Shown here one piece after another: positions 20,394-30,546 of a stretch of DNA of 64,000 nucleotides. The notes beneath the pieces are model-generated. The model saw nothing but the letters and a program-made list of their open reading frames with translations, had not been told where the DNA came from and ran no database searches. The stretch comes from Procambarus clarkii (taxonomy: Eukaryota; Arthropoda; Malacostraca; Decapoda; Cambaridae): contig NC_091188.1 of assembly GCF_040958095.1 (NCBI RefSeq), positions 33,272,615 to 33,336,614 on the forward strand. The letters are read 5' to 3'. A program made the position numbers and the translations under genes. How positions within the stretch are numbered: position 1 is the stretch's first letter; the number at the start of each line of letters is the position of its first letter.

Positions 20394-21241
20394 ATGGAAG
20401 GATTAGTGAAGGATTTGGTGAGTCTGGTTGGAGCTCTGATAGCAGAGATGGATTCCCTGCGGGAGGAGGTACGACGACCGAGACTTCGGGAGGAAACGAA
20501 AGAGGAGACCAGTGTTGACGAGACCTCATCGTGGAGAGTCGTGAAGGACAGGGGTCTTAAGAAGACCTTGACAAGGCCGCCTACAGACGCCCTAAGGACA
20601 GCAAATGCATTTGCCGTGTTGGAGGACGAGTGCTGTTGTGCGCCTGCAGCGAGGAAATCAGCGAGGAGCGGCGGAGCGCAGCCCGTAAGGCTGCTCAGAA
20701 AGTTAAGGAGGTACCGAAGCGAATTTTGGTTGTGGGACATTCCCAGGTGAGGTATTTAGACAGAACGTTTTGTGCCAGAGATAGGGGGAACAGATAAAGG
20801 GTTTGCTATCCGGGAGCTGGAATTGGTGATATTGTTGGAAACATGAATGATGATATGACGGGAAATGGGAACAAACCCATTATTTGTATTAGTGCAGGGG
20901 GTAATGATGTTCGGCGAGTTAGGAGTGAGGAATTAATACAGAGATTCAGGACAGCCATTGAATTAGTTAGGAGCAAGGGAGGAATCCCGATCATATGTGG
21001 CATTCTTCCCAGAAAGGGAGTGGGAAATGAATGGATGTCGAGGGCCCTTTTTGTCAATTGCCGGCTAAAAAGATATTGCAAATCAAATGCAATATCTTTC
21101 ATAGACAACTGGGAACACTTCTATGGAAGAAATGAAATGTATGCTCGGGATGGGGTGCATCTATCGAGGGCTGGGGTTGTTGCTGTTGCGAACTCGTTGG
21201 AACCAGTGGTTAGAGGTGTTTGTTTGGGTTTAAACTGTTAG
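20394..21241 (+). pseudogene. LINE-B ORF1 with SGNH-esterase-like domain (frameshifted)
   Basis: The first frame (20394-20750) starts MEGLVKDLVSLVGALIAEMD with a heptad-like helix, then a basic linker. After a frame change near 20700 the esterase domain begins ILVVGHSQVRYLDR, where GHSQ stands at the usual GDS nucleophile block. A stop lies at about 20796; then GAGIGDI, and in frame 20843-21241 ISAGGNDVRR (oxyanion block), IPIICGILPRKG and RDGVHLSRAGVVAVA with the DxxH block. SGNH/GDSL-type domains in ORF1 are known for CR1- and L2-group LINEs, where they are thought to bind membranes or lipids. One frameshift and one stop make this copy non-functional. Confidence 0.8.
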
Positions 21242-21318
21242 TAGATAGTGGTATGGAAATTGATTTAGGGAAGGAGGTAATAAAAGTTGTGTGTTCGTAG
21301 GAGAAAAGAATTGGCAAA

Positions 21319-23379
21319 ATGATCAGGGAAAGAAAAGGGCCTCAAAATAACAATTCACTTAGGATATATTACACTAACAGTAGAAGTCTAAGAAATAAAA
21401 TTAATGAATTAAATGCTCTTGTCAGCACAGAAAAAATAGATATTATTGCACTTACCGAAACGTGGATGAATGTAGAAAATAGAGAACTATTAGCTGAATA
21501 TCAGATAAATGGATTTACACTATTTCACACAGATAGATATATTAGACGAGGAGGGGGAGTAGCCATATATGTTAGGGACAATTTGAAATGTAGTCTCAAA
21601 GATCGAATCAAAACTGAGCCACACACAGAAACTATTTGGATAGAATTAAACGAAAAAGCAAATAATATTATAATAGGAGTTATATATAGGCCACCAAATT
21701 TAGACAGAATGTAAGCAAAGCATCTATGGGATGAAATATCTAGAGCATCTAGATCTAATAGTATTTATGTCATGGGTGACTTTAATTTTAGTGGAATAAA
21801 CTGGGTGAACAAAACAGGGAATAGTGAAGAAGATTTTCTAGAATTAATTGACGATTGCTTTCTTACACAACACATTAAGGAACCAACGCGGGAAAATAAT
21901 ATTTTAGATTTAGTGTTAACTAACAGGGAAACACAAATTAATGACATCGAAATAGGGAGTGAGCTAGGGAACAGTGGTCACAAAGTAATCAGATTTAGCA
22001 TAGAATGGAATAGACCTGTAGGAGAAAATTCTGTTAAAGTGCCAGATTTTCGAAAAGCTGATTTTAATAGCCTAAGAAATTTTTTGGGTCAAATAGATTG
22101 GAAAGTCTTGGGTATGGGGTGTGGGCCGGTCTTGGACCGAGACATGAACCCGGCGATAGGTGACGTAAAAGGAGATTTCGATGTGGATTTAATATATAAC
22201 TTATTTAAGAATATTCTAAAAGCACAGGAACGTAGTATACCATACAAATTGAATAGATCGAATACTAATGACCCAAAGTGGATAACAAATAATTTAAAGA
22301 ACCTTATAGGTAAAAAGTGAACTTGGTACAAAAGGATTAAGAATGGGGAAGTCAGTTTAGAACAGGAATTCATACAACTGGTTAGAAATGTTAAAAAAAG
22401 AGATTAGGAAAGCAAAAAGAAACTATGAAGTTCGCATAGCAAGCAGTCAAATCCTAAAGGGTTTTTTCAGTTATATCGAACTAAGACTAGGGAAAGGATA
22501 GGTCCATTAAAATCTGAGACAGGTCAAATAACGGATAATGACAAGGAGATGAGTAGTATTTTTAACAAATATTTTATATCTGTATTTACTAAAGAAGAAC
22601 TTAGCAATATGCCTTCAGCCGAACAAGTCTATGTGGGTGGGGATGAGGACAGGTTGACTAGTTTAGCAGTTACCAGGGAGGATGTAATTAAACAATTAGA
22701 AAAACTAAAACCAAACAAATCCCCAGGGCCGGATGAAGTGTTTGCCAGGGTGCTTAAAGAATGCAAAGAGGAGCTTTCTGAGCCACTGTCTACCATATTT
22801 AGTAAATCAATAGTCAGGCAGAGTGCCAGAGTCATGGAAGGTAGCTAATGTGGTACCAATTTTTAAGAAAGGAGATAGATCACTTGCGTCAAACTATCGG
22901 CCAATTAGCCTAACGTCTATTGTGGGAAAGTTACTTGAATCAATAATTGCAAATACAATTCGTCTCCATCTTGAAAAACATAAATTAATAAATGAGTCGC
23001 AACATGGTTATACAAATGGCCGTTCATGTTTAACAAATTTGCTAACTTTTTATTCCAGCACAGTTGAGGCAGTTGATAGTGGTAAGGATTGTGATGTGTA
23101 CCTTGACTTTAGCAAAGCTTTTGATACAGTGCCACATGAAAGACTAATTAAAAAAATAGAAGCTCATGGTATTGGGGGTGCTATATTAACTTGGATTAGG
23201 GCATGGCTATTCCAAAGGAAACAGAGAGTTAGTATAAATGGGGTCAAGTCAGAGTGGGATAATGTTGTTAGTGGAGTACCTCAGGGCTGTCCTGGGACCT
23301 CTGTTGTTTATAATATATATAAATGATTTAGATTCAGGTTTGAGTAGCAACATTTGCAAATTTGCTGATGATACGAAAA
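21319..23379 (+). pseudogene. LINE-B ORF2: endonuclease and RT up to FADD
   Basis: The endonuclease frame 21319-21711 reads IYYTNSRSLRNKINELNALV, IIALTETWMN, GGGVAIYVRDN and IIGVIYRPPN. A single TAA at 21712 interrupts it, then GDFNFSGINW (from 21772), ILDLVLTNRE and a variant NSGHKVIRF for the usual SDH. After a break at 22318, 22549-22848 holds the RT N-terminus (KLKPNKSPGPDEVFARVLKE). Then 22823-23326 holds VANVVPIFKKGDRS, NYRPISLTSI, SQHGYTNGRSCLTNLLTFYS, VYLDFSKAFDTVPHERLIKK and VSGVPQGC. The frame shifts just after PQG and ends in FADDTK at 23379, where the I-type element is inserted. Confidence 0.88.
23366..23379. repeat. Target-site duplication of the I-type LINE (left)
   Basis: tgatgatacgaaaa is repeated exactly at 29676-29689. 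The duplicated bases belong to the FADDTK codons of the host LINE-B RT. Confidence 0.97.
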
Positions 23380-23461
23380 GTAAGTAAGTAATTATCAAAA
23401 GAAGGCACCAAACCGGGAAGGCTATGTAGCACCATCAAATACGCAAAATAATCAGAGGGCG

Positions 23462-26400
23462 CTAAATATCACCAAGGATGCCAATACGAGAACAAAAACG
23501 CATAAGGCGAACGATATCAAAAGTATCCGAGTCACCAAGAATTCTATCGAGGGACAGGTGACCGCGAGGGGCGGTCGGAAAGCAAGACACACGCTCGTCC
23601 CGGAAGTCAGGACATTCAAGAAGGACATGCACGACCGTAAGAGGGACAATGCAACTAGGACAATAAGGAGCAGGGCGGCGCTCCATCAAGTGACCATGGG
23701 TTAAGCGAGTATGGCCAATACGCAACCTCGCTAGAGCTGTTTCCCACCGCCGGTTACGGTGGAAGGAGGACGGCCACGAGGAAACACAACATTTAAGAGT
23801 ACGTAGCTTGTTACCAGTAACAGACAACCAAGAAGCCTGCCAACGGGTAAGGACTGAGGAATGGATAACCGGGTAAAAGTCGGAATACGGAATGCCTTTA
23901 CGAGAGATGGGACAAGAGCGGACAGCTTCCTTAGCGGCAGCATCCGCACGCTCATTTAAAGACACGCCAATATGGCTGGGAACCCAACAAAACTCAACCG
24001 ACTTAAATTTACTGTGAACGAGAAACAGCCAATGCTGGATCTCGACAACTACCGGATGAACTGGATTAAAGCACCCGAGAGCCATGAGGGCACTACGAGA
24101 GTCAACAACAACCACAAAGGAAGACTGACAACGAGAAAGCAGGAGACGAAGAGCATAGAGAATAGCATAAAGTTCCGCTGTAAAGATGCTAGTCTCCGGA
24201 GGCAAGCGACACATATAAGTGCGATCAGGAAAAACAACAGAGTAGCCAACACCGTCCGCTGACTTAGACCCATCGGTGAAGACAGAAACGGAGCGGGAGT
24301 GAGAAGAAAAGTGCTCGAGGAAAAGGCGTTTTAGAACTGTAGGAGGGGTAAAAGCTTTAGTGATGCGAGTCAAGGATGTACAAAACCGCGGAAGAGGGAC
24401 CCTCCACGGGGGCAAAGAAGGAACAACACGAGGAGAAACATCAGAAATACGAACGGAAAGAGAATCCTGCAGGCGAGATAACCGGACAGAAAGAGGGAGG
24501 TGGTGAAGAGGAACAGGAACCGCAGGAGGGGTAAAAGTTAAAGCACGACAGAGACGAGAGGAAGGATGTTGCAAGGACCGCGCAAGATAGCGAAGACAGT
24601 AGCGATCACGGCGGTCCTGGAGAGACAGGAAGCCAGTGTCAACATACAAGCTAAGGACGGGAGTCGAACGAAAGGCACCAGAACTGAGGCGCAACCCAGT
24701 ATGGTGCAAAGCATCAAGACGGCGAAGAGTAGAAGGAGAAGCAGACGAGTAAGCAGGGCAACCATAATCGAGCTTAGACAGGACGAGAGAGGAATGTAAA
24801 GCAAGGAGAGTGCGCCTATCTGCCCCCCAAGAAGTATGGGACAAGACCCGAAGGAGGGTAAGGGACTTAGAGCACTCAACACGGAGGTAAGAGATATGGG
24901 GAGACCAAGACAAACGAGTGTCAAGGAATAACCCCAAAAGCTTCGCGGAATCTTTGTATTCAATGGGATGACCATAAAGTGACAAAGAGGGACGAAGAAC
25001 AACCCGTTTCCGCGTAAAAGTCATGGCACAAGTCTTAGAAGTAGAGAACTTGAAGCCATGACCTGTGGCCCAAGACGACACGGCATCAATCGCAAGTTGA
25101 AGCCGGCGTTGAAGGAGAGGCGAATCATCACCCTGACAACAAAGGGTAAGATCATCGACATAGAGAGCGGAGAAGACACCAGAAGGAAGAGAGGAAAGAA
25201 GACCATTGAGGGCAACCAGAAAAAGAGTAGTGCTCAGAACACTACCCTGGGGCACACCTTCGTATTGCTGAAAAGGGGGAGAGAGAGCGGTACCAAGGCG
25301 CACCCGAAAGGAACGACGAGAGAGGAAGCTGCGGAGAAAGAGAGGGAGATGACCACGAAGGCCAAAAGAATGAAGTTGAGATAGGATATGATAACGCCAA
25401 GTGGTGTCGTAAGCCTTTTCTAGGTCAAAAAGGACGGCAACAACGGAGGTCTTCGCAGCAAAAGCAGTACGTATATAGACCTCCAAGTTCACCAGGACAT
25501 CTGTCGTGCTGCGGTACTTGCGGAAACCAAATTGTGAAGGGGAGAGGAGGTGATGGTGTTCCAGGAACCACATCAGACGAACGTTAACCATACGTTCAAA
25601 GAGTTTGCAGACACAACTTGTGAGAGCAATAGGGCGAAAGTCCTTAGGGGAAGTACCCAGAGACCCTGGTTTGCGAACAGGGAGGACAACGGCATCGAGC
25701 CAGTCCTCAGGGACTGACGACGACTCCCAGATCCGATTATACAGACTCAGTAAATACTGAGACGTGCTCGGAGGGAGATGGCGAAGCATCTCATAATGAA
25801 TACCATCGGAGCCCGCCGCCGTAGAACCGCAGAGGGCCAGGGCAGAACGAAGTTCAGAGAGAGAGAAGGGATCATTATAGGGAAGCTGAAGATGAGTGCA
25901 GAAATCTAAAGGACGAGACTCAAGGACAGGTTTACGAAGAAGGAAAGATTGGGGAAGATGAAGACCAGAGCTAACAGAAGAAAAGTGGGAACCCAGCTCG
26001 GAAGCGACCTGCAACGGGTCCGCCACAAGAGTATCATGGAGGTGAAGGACCGGTGAAACATCGGGAACGAACTTACCCGCTATCTTGCGGATACGCTTCC
26101 AGATCTGGGCCAGAGGGGTCTCGGACGTAATTGTCGAGACATAAGATGCCCAACATTCACGTTTAGCCGTACGGATGGCCCTACGGGCCACCGCACTCGC
26201 TTTCCGAAAGAAAAGAAAAGAATCGGTCGTCTGCCTACGGCGGTGCTTCTTCCAGGCTGCACGCTTACAGCGGACAGCCCGAGCACAGTCCGCATTCCAC
26301 CAGGGAACGCACTTCCGTGGACCCCGAGAGGAAGAGCGAGGAATAGAGCGGAGGGCAGCGTCGAAGACAGTGTCATGAAAAAGGAGGAGAGCGCGAGAGA

Positions 26401-27187
26401 GGGGCAGAAGGGAGAGGTCAGAGAGAGTAGCACTGAGGGAAAACAGGGTCCAGTCCGCCTTAGCAAACTGCCATCTAGGGAAAGAGAGGGAAGGGCGAAA
26501 AGAGAAAAAGGAAACAAGGATGGGGAAATGATCACTTCCATGGAGGTCATCAAGAACCTGCCATGTGAAATCTAAGTAAAGAGAAGAAGAGCAGAGAGAA
26601 AGATCAAGACAAGAAAGGGTGCGAGTTCGAGAGTCCAAATGAGTGGGCTCACCAGAATTCAGAAGAGACAGGGAAGAAGAGAGGAGAAACGGCTCAAGGA
26701 GGCGACCCCGGGTATTCGTCAGAACGTCACCCCAAAGAGAATGACGACAATTGAAGTCACCCAGCAGGAGCACAGGCTCCGGCAAGGAGTCTAGGAGGTG
26801 TTTCAAATCAGGAAGAGAGAGCGGGACACTCGGGGGGAGATAAATGGAACAAACTGTGTACCATTTCCCCACAAAGATACGAGCAGCAGAACAATGGAGA
26901 GGCGAAGGAAAAAGTAAAGGAACAAAGGGAACATCAGCCCGAATCAAGAGAGCAGAAGAATTAGAAGCCCCAGCAATGGCTGGGGGGGGGGAGAGAAAGG
27001 AATAGCCACGAAAACGACCAGGACGAGCACCAAGCATCGGCTCCTGGAGACAGACACAAAGGGGCGAAAACCGCGAAACCAGAAGTTGGAGTTCGAGGAA
27101 ATTGGCGTAATAACCTCGAACGTTCCATTGAAGAATGGACAACGACGAGAAGAGAAAGGACAAAAACAGAGAACAAGGAAGAAACAA
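23462..27187 (-). CDS. I-type LINE ORF2: endonuclease, reverse transcriptase, RNase H
   Basis: 1241 codons, unbroken. Endonuclease, residues ~17-225: QWNVRG (20-25), QEP (48-50), LLGDFNC (141-147), GSDH (217-220). Reverse transcriptase, ~440-760: VLPVRKPG, FRPIALTS (518-525), LFDLEKAYD (586-594), [10 protein letters not shown] (643-652) and the catalytic YVDD (676-679). RNase H, ~967-1090: VFTDGSKS with D972, TAELYAIL with E1005, VVDSRSAL with D1029, and WVPSHIGVSLNERADAAAKE with H1072 and D1082. A C-terminal CPSC...HVLLEC zinc-knuckle-like motif follows. The protein nicks target DNA, copies the element RNA and removes the RNA strand. It starts about 23 bases after the ORF1 stop, in another frame, so re-initiation is likely. 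All catalytic residues I can check are present. Confidence 0.95.
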   Translation of the reverse strand: MFLPCSLFLSFLFSSLSILQWNVRGYYANFLELQLLVSRFSPLCVCLQEPMLGARPGRFRGYSFLSPPPAIAGASNSSALLIRADVPFVPLLFPSPLHCSAARIFVGKWYTVCSIYLPPSVPLSLPDLKHLLDSLPEPVLLLGDFNCRHSLWGDVLTNTRGRLLEPFLLSSSLSLLNSGEPTHLDSRTRTLSCLDLSLCSSSLYLDFTWQVLDDLHGSDHFPILVSFFSFRPSLSFPRWQFAKADWTLFSLSATLSDLSLLPLSRALLLFHDTVFDAALRSIPRSSSRGPRKCVPWWNADCARAVRCKRAAWKKHRRRQTTDSFLFFRKASAVARRAIRTAKRECWASYVSTITSETPLAQIWKRIRKIAGKFVPDVSPVLHLHDTLVADPLQVASELGSHFSSVSSGLHLPQSFLLRKPVLESRPLDFCTHLQLPYNDPFSLSELRSALALCGSTAAGSDGIHYEMLRHLPPSTSQYLLSLYNRIWESSSVPEDWLDAVVLPVRKPGSLGTSPKDFRPIALTSCVCKLFERMVNVRLMWFLEHHHLLSPSQFGFRKYRSTTDVLVNLEVYIRTAFAAKTSVVAVLFDLEKAYDTTWRYHILSQLHSFGLRGHLPLFLRSFLSRRSFRVRLGTALSPPFQQYEGVPQGSVLSTTLFLVALNGLLSSLPSGVFSALYVDDLTLCCQGDDSPLLQRRLQLAIDAVSSWATGHGFKFSTSKTCAMTFTRKRVVLRPSLSLYGHPIEYKDSAKLLGLFLDTRLSWSPHISYLRVECSKSLTLLRVLSHTSWGADRRTLLALHSSLVLSKLDYGCPAYSSASPSTLRRLDALHHTGLRLSSGAFRSTPVLSLYVDTGFLSLQDRRDRYCLRYLARSLQHPSSRLCRALTFTPPAVPVPLHHLPLSVRLSRLQDSLSVRISDVSPRVVPSLPPWRVPLPRFCTSLTRITKAFTPPTVLKRLFLEHFSSHSRSVSVFTDGSKSADGVGYSVVFPDRTYMCRLPPETSIFTAELYAILYALRLLLSRCQSSFVVVVDSRSALMALGCFNPVHPVVVEIQHWLFLVHSKFKSVEFCWVPSHIGVSLNERADAAAKEAVRSCPISRKGIPYSDFYPVIHSSVLTRWQASWLSVTGNKLRTLKCCVSSWPSSFHRNRRWETALARLRIGHTRLTHGHLMERRPAPYCPSCIVPLTVVHVLLECPDFRDERVSCFPTAPRGHLSLDRILGDSDTFDIVRLMRFCSRIGILGDI

Positions 27188-27210
27188 AGGCGAAAGACCA
27201 ACAGAGCACG

Positions 27211-29163
27211 TTAAAGAATATCAGGGTCGGGATCAGGGTCAGCAAAGTCAGGGTTAGGGGGCATGGGTAAACTGAGCAAAGACGGAGGGAAGGAAACGGG
27301 AGAACAGATCAGAGGTGGGCGGGCAGGGTCCGGAGGAGGAGGAGGAGGAGGAGGAGGAGACAACGGAGAGGAGCAGTCAAGGACAGCAGCAGGAAGAGGG
27401 GGAGTAGAAAGAGAGGAGCGCACCCCAGCAAGAGCAGCAACCGAAAGGGAAGCAGGGGCCAAAGAAACCTCCATAGCAGGAACAGGGGGCGCAAGCACTG
27501 AAACGGGAGTGGAAGGAGCAACAGAGCCAGAAGGAGGAGCTGAGGAAGAAAGCGAAGCCTTCTTACCCGCCGGGGAAGAGGAAGGAGAGGAGCCAGGCTT
27601 ACGCTTCTGACTTAAAGAGACCGGTGTCCCAGCAACTACGTACCGGGCAACGGATTCCAGTGTCTCAACAGGAGAAGCCGAACGAGAGCACACACGACGG
27701 CCGTTAGGAGAGCGATGGACATCCGCCCGCACCGACAGGCGGCGGGGAGAGCCGATAGATGGAGGAAGAGGATGGGAAGGAGGATCGGAGGGGGACGAGG
27801 AAGGAGACACAGAAGACACGACAGACCGGGTAGAAGGAAGGGGAACCCCAGACAGAGGACCAGGAGGAGGATCCTTCGGGAGAGAACCCAAAGGGACAGA
27901 GGAGGGGGCAGTGGGCGCATCAGGGTCCAAGGCCTGGAAACGGTTGTGAGTCTGAGGAAGGCGGGAAGGACGAGGAGAGGAAGAGCGCAACACGCGAGCA
28001 TAAGAGATATTAGCATAAGGCGGGAGCCGGCGAACCTGGCGCCTCGCCTCAGGAAAAGATAAACGCTCCCGGTGCTTCAAGTTGAGGACGGCTGCCTCAA
28101 GCTTGTAATGGACACACGCACGGGAGAAGGTAGGATGGGCCTCACCGCAGTTGAGGCAACGAGCCTGGGGAGAAGCGCACTCCGACTTAGAGTGACCTTC
28201 GCCACCACACAAAGGACAGAAAGAGACAGTCCCGGAGCAGCGGAGGGCACCATGCCCAAACCTCCAGCACTTGTTGCAGAGCCGAGGAGAAGGAATGTAC
28301 TCCTGGACAGAGCACCTGGCACCAGCAAGAATGATAGAGGGTGGAAGGGTCCTACCATCAAAGGTAATCTTCACAACCCGGAGTGGTTGACGGCGACTAC
28401 CACGAGGGGGACGAGTAAACGTGTCCACCTGGAGAATAGAATGGCCCTGGGCAGCGAGGATATGTCGAATATCGTCGTGGCAGTCGCGTAGGTCCCGAAC
28501 ACCGGTCGCAACATGGGGCGGGAGCAAAATAGTGCCAACACTGGCATTCAACTGGACGTTCTTCGAGACCCGAACGGGGGTCTCGCCAAGGCAGGATAAG
28601 GCAGCCAAGCGGGAAGCAGCATCCTGAGAAGGAGCAGCAACGACACGCGTACCGAGACGAGTGGGGTTAAAAGTAATGGAGGCATCCACGGAATCAATGA
28701 GATGTCGATGAAGGGAGAAATCGTCAGGAGGCGCAGAATCAAGAGGGAGGAGATCAAAATATTTGGCCCACGAAGCGGGACCAAACAAGGCTTGATAGGT
28801 AGCAGAACTGGAAGGAATCGAGCGAGGGCGGCCGTGACGAGAACGGCGGTGAGAACCCCCAGAGAGAGAGGGGTTAAAAGGCGCAGTAGTAACAACTAGA
28901 GAAGGAGCCGCGCCAGGGGACGAGGTAGTCACCACTGGGGGCTTGGGGCTCGACCCAACCACAGAGGAGGGAGGGGAGCCAGGGGAAGGAGTCAGAGAGG
29001 CCAAAGGAGGAGCAAGGTCGGGGCCCAATGCAGCGGAGGCTACAGAGCCCGGTCTTCCAATACGGACCGACTCGGGGGCTTGGACGCCCACCCCACGAGC
29101 CTGAGAAGGTAAACCAGAAGAAGCCGAAGCAGGGGTAATCATCTTGACGAAAGAAGAATTCAC
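27211..29163 (-). CDS. I-type LINE ORF1: RNA-binding Gag-like protein with three CCHC knuckles
   Basis: 650 codons, unbroken. Residues ~1-120 are a Pro/Ser/Ala-rich disordered region. ~120-290 is a globular Gag-like region (SATYQALFGPASWAKYFDLL ... VVKITFDGRTLPPSIILAG). From ~295 come three zinc knuckles: CNKCWRFGHGALRC, CPLCGGEGHSKSEC and CLNCGEAHPTFSRAC. The C-terminal ~250 residues are again Pro/Ser-rich and end in DPDPDPD. Such proteins package the element RNA into ribonucleoprotein. The start chosen is the first Met of the open frame, about 510 bases into the element. ORF2 follows after about 23 bases. The pronounced GC bias compared with the surroundings supports it as coding. Confidence 0.9.
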   Translation of the reverse strand: MNSSFVKMITPASASSGLPSQARGVGVQAPESVRIGRPGSVASAALGPDLAPPLASLTPSPGSPPSSVVGSSPKPPVVTTSSPGAAPSLVVTTAPFNPSLSGGSHRRSRHGRPRSIPSSSATYQALFGPASWAKYFDLLPLDSAPPDDFSLHRHLIDSVDASITFNPTRLGTRVVAAPSQDAASRLAALSCLGETPVRVSKNVQLNASVGTILLPPHVATGVRDLRDCHDDIRHILAAQGHSILQVDTFTRPPRGSRRQPLRVVKITFDGRTLPPSIILAGARCSVQEYIPSPRLCNKCWRFGHGALRCSGTVSFCPLCGGEGHSKSECASPQARCLNCGEAHPTFSRACVHYKLEAAVLNLKHRERLSFPEARRQVRRLPPYANISYARVLRSSSPRPSRLPQTHNRFQALDPDAPTAPSSVPLGSLPKDPPPGPLSGVPLPSTRSVVSSVSPSSSPSDPPSHPLPPSIGSPRRLSVRADVHRSPNGRRVCSRSASPVETLESVARYVVAGTPVSLSQKRKPGSSPSSSPAGKKASLSSSAPPSGSVAPSTPVSVLAPPVPAMEVSLAPASLSVAALAGVRSSLSTPPLPAAVLDCSSPLSPPPPPPPPPDPARPPLICSPVSFPPSLLSLPMPPNPDFADPDPDPDIL

Positions 29164-29675
29164 TCACGAATGTGCCCCCACACCCACCATGGAGCCACAA
29201 TTAGAGGCAGGACACCCAACAAGAAGCTATCGCCGATCTTGTCGGGGCCTCCTAGGGGTGCGTCGTGAGTATACGCCCCACAAACGCCACCTTAAGAAAC
29301 CGACAGTCCGTCGAGATCGGGTTCAGTGACGAAGTGGGGATTGACAATAAAAGGTTCCCCTCGCTCTCGACGTCGGGTACTGCAGTTCTACGGGTGCAAG
29401 AGTATGCCTCCTCAAGCACCCGGGCGTCAAAATAGAAGAAGTCCAAGGGAAGAACCAGAACGAGCAAAAGGTCGGCAGGAAACGGCAAGCAGATAGGAGA
29501 AGAGGGGGGAGAAAAACGAAACAGAAGGAAAAGGAAAAGATGCCCAGCAGAATTGGAGAGGACGGCAGCAGGAGCACAAGGCTAGAAAAGGACAGGACTG
29601 TCCCAAGGAGCATCACACTCCGGCAGCCGCCCACCAAGCCCCCACACGGCGACAACGAGCTGAGCGGGGAGGGGG
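29164..29675 (-). promoter_or_regulatory. 5' leader of the I-type LINE
   Basis: About 510 bases lie between the left target-site duplication (in element orientation) and the ORF1 start. LINEs of this group normally carry an internal Pol II promoter in this leader; that is family knowledge, and I see no obvious TATA box. A ~110-codon frame here lacks known domains. Confidence 0.5.
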
Positions 29676-29689
29676 TGATGATACGAAAA
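29676..29689. repeat. Target-site duplication of the I-type LINE (right)
   Basis: tgatgatacgaaaa, identical to 23366-23379. The host LINE-B sequence continues from here. Confidence 0.97.
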
Positions 29690-30546
29690 TCGGTAGGGAA
29701 ATTAATTCGGAGGAGGACTCGCTATCACTTCAAGTTGATCTAGATAGGGTTTTGAAATGGTCAAAGGATTGGCAAATGCAGTTTAATGCTGATAAATGTA
29801 AAGTTCTGAGGTTGTTAATGATGATATTTACAAGATACGAGCTAGATGGTGTTGAGATTGCGAAGTCGGATTGCGAAAGGGATCTGGGAGTTATGATTAG
29901 TAAGAATTTAAAACAAAAGGATCAATGCATGAATGTTCGTAATAAGGCGAAGAGGCCACTGGGATTTATAAATCGAAGTGTTAGTAACAAGACACCTGGT
30001 GTGGTTTTTAAGCTATAGCTTGCTCTGGTTAGGCCCCATTTAGATTATGCAGTTCAGTTTTGGTCGCCGTATTATAGAATGGATATAAATTCACTTGAAC
30101 GTGTCCAACGTAGGATGACTAAGTTAATTCCCCAAATTAGAAATCTTTCATATGAAGAAAGATTAACAAAGCTTAAGTTGCATTCGCTGGAAAGGCGAAG
30201 AGTTAGGGGTGACATGATAGAGGTTTACAAGTGGGTGAATGGACATAACAGGGGGATATAAATAGGGTATTAAAAATATCAACACAATACAGAACACGAA
30301 ACAATGGGTATAAATTGGATAAGTTTAGATTTAGGAAAGACTTGGGTAAATACTGGTTCAGTAACAGGGTTGTTGATTTGTGGAACCAATTGCCGCGTAA
30401 CGTGGTGGAGGTGGGGTCCCTCGATTGTTTCAAACGCGGGTTGGACATGTATACGAGTGGGATTGGGTGGTTATAGACAGGAGCTGCCTCGTATGGACCG
30501 ATAGACCTTCTGCAGTTGCCTTTGTTCTCATGTTCTTGTGTTCTTA
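29690..30546 (+). pseudogene. LINE-B ORF2 C-terminus and 3' end
   Basis: This continues LINE-B after the I-type insertion. 29752-30018 gives WSKDWQMQFNADKCKVL, DLGVMISKNLKQKDQCMNV and RPLGFINRSVSNKTPGVVFK. 30079-30261 gives LERVQRRMTKLIPQIRNLSY and RRVRGDMIEVYKWVNG. After that the frame drifts (DKFRFRKDLGKYWF region near 30310-30370). The 3' end is near 30546 with 'tgttctcatgttcttgtgtt', a decayed short tandem tail as seen in CR1-type LINEs. Confidence 0.88.

Larger units (their letters stand above)
20156..23379 (+). mobile_element. LINE-B (CR1-type) 5' part, split by an I-type LINE
   Basis: This is the 5' portion of a nearly full-length CR1-type element: a leader (20156-20393), an esterase-like ORF1 (20394-21241), and ORF2 with endonuclease and most of the RT (21319-23379). 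It stops inside the RT catalytic motif (codons FADDTK) at 23379 and resumes at 29676/29690 on the other side of the I-type insertion, ending about 30546. Stops and frameshifts are modest, so the element is old but still easily read. Confidence 0.9.
23380..29675 (-). mobile_element. Complete I-type non-LTR retrotransposon (6.3 kb)
   Basis: On the minus strand it runs from 29675 (5' end 'cccctccccgctcagctcg') through a ~510-bp leader, ORF1 (650 aa), a gap of a few tens of bases, ORF2 (1241 aa) and a short 3' UTR, ending with tandem TTAC units ('aattacttacttac') at 23380. It is flanked by a perfect 14-bp target-site duplication. ORF2 has endonuclease, RT and RNase H, the domain order of the I group. 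Both frames are uninterrupted, so this copy is recent and may still be competent. A near-identical 5'-truncated copy lies at 57.63-59.05 kb. Confidence 0.93.

Noticed and set aside
23361-23380. Hammerhead-like words CTGATGA and GAAA close together
   Set aside because: They are the FADDTK codons of LINE-B; the spacing leaves no stem II and there is no pairing for stems I and III.
24538-28899. Many plus- and minus-strand frames inside the I-type LINE, some over 100 codons
   Set aside because: Shadows of the GC-rich ORF1 and ORF2, which explain the region fully.
29252-29655. Minus-strand frames in the I-type leader as a possible extra ORF
   Set aside because: Hydrophobic and low-complexity, with no family match and no second copy with the leader in this window to test conservation.
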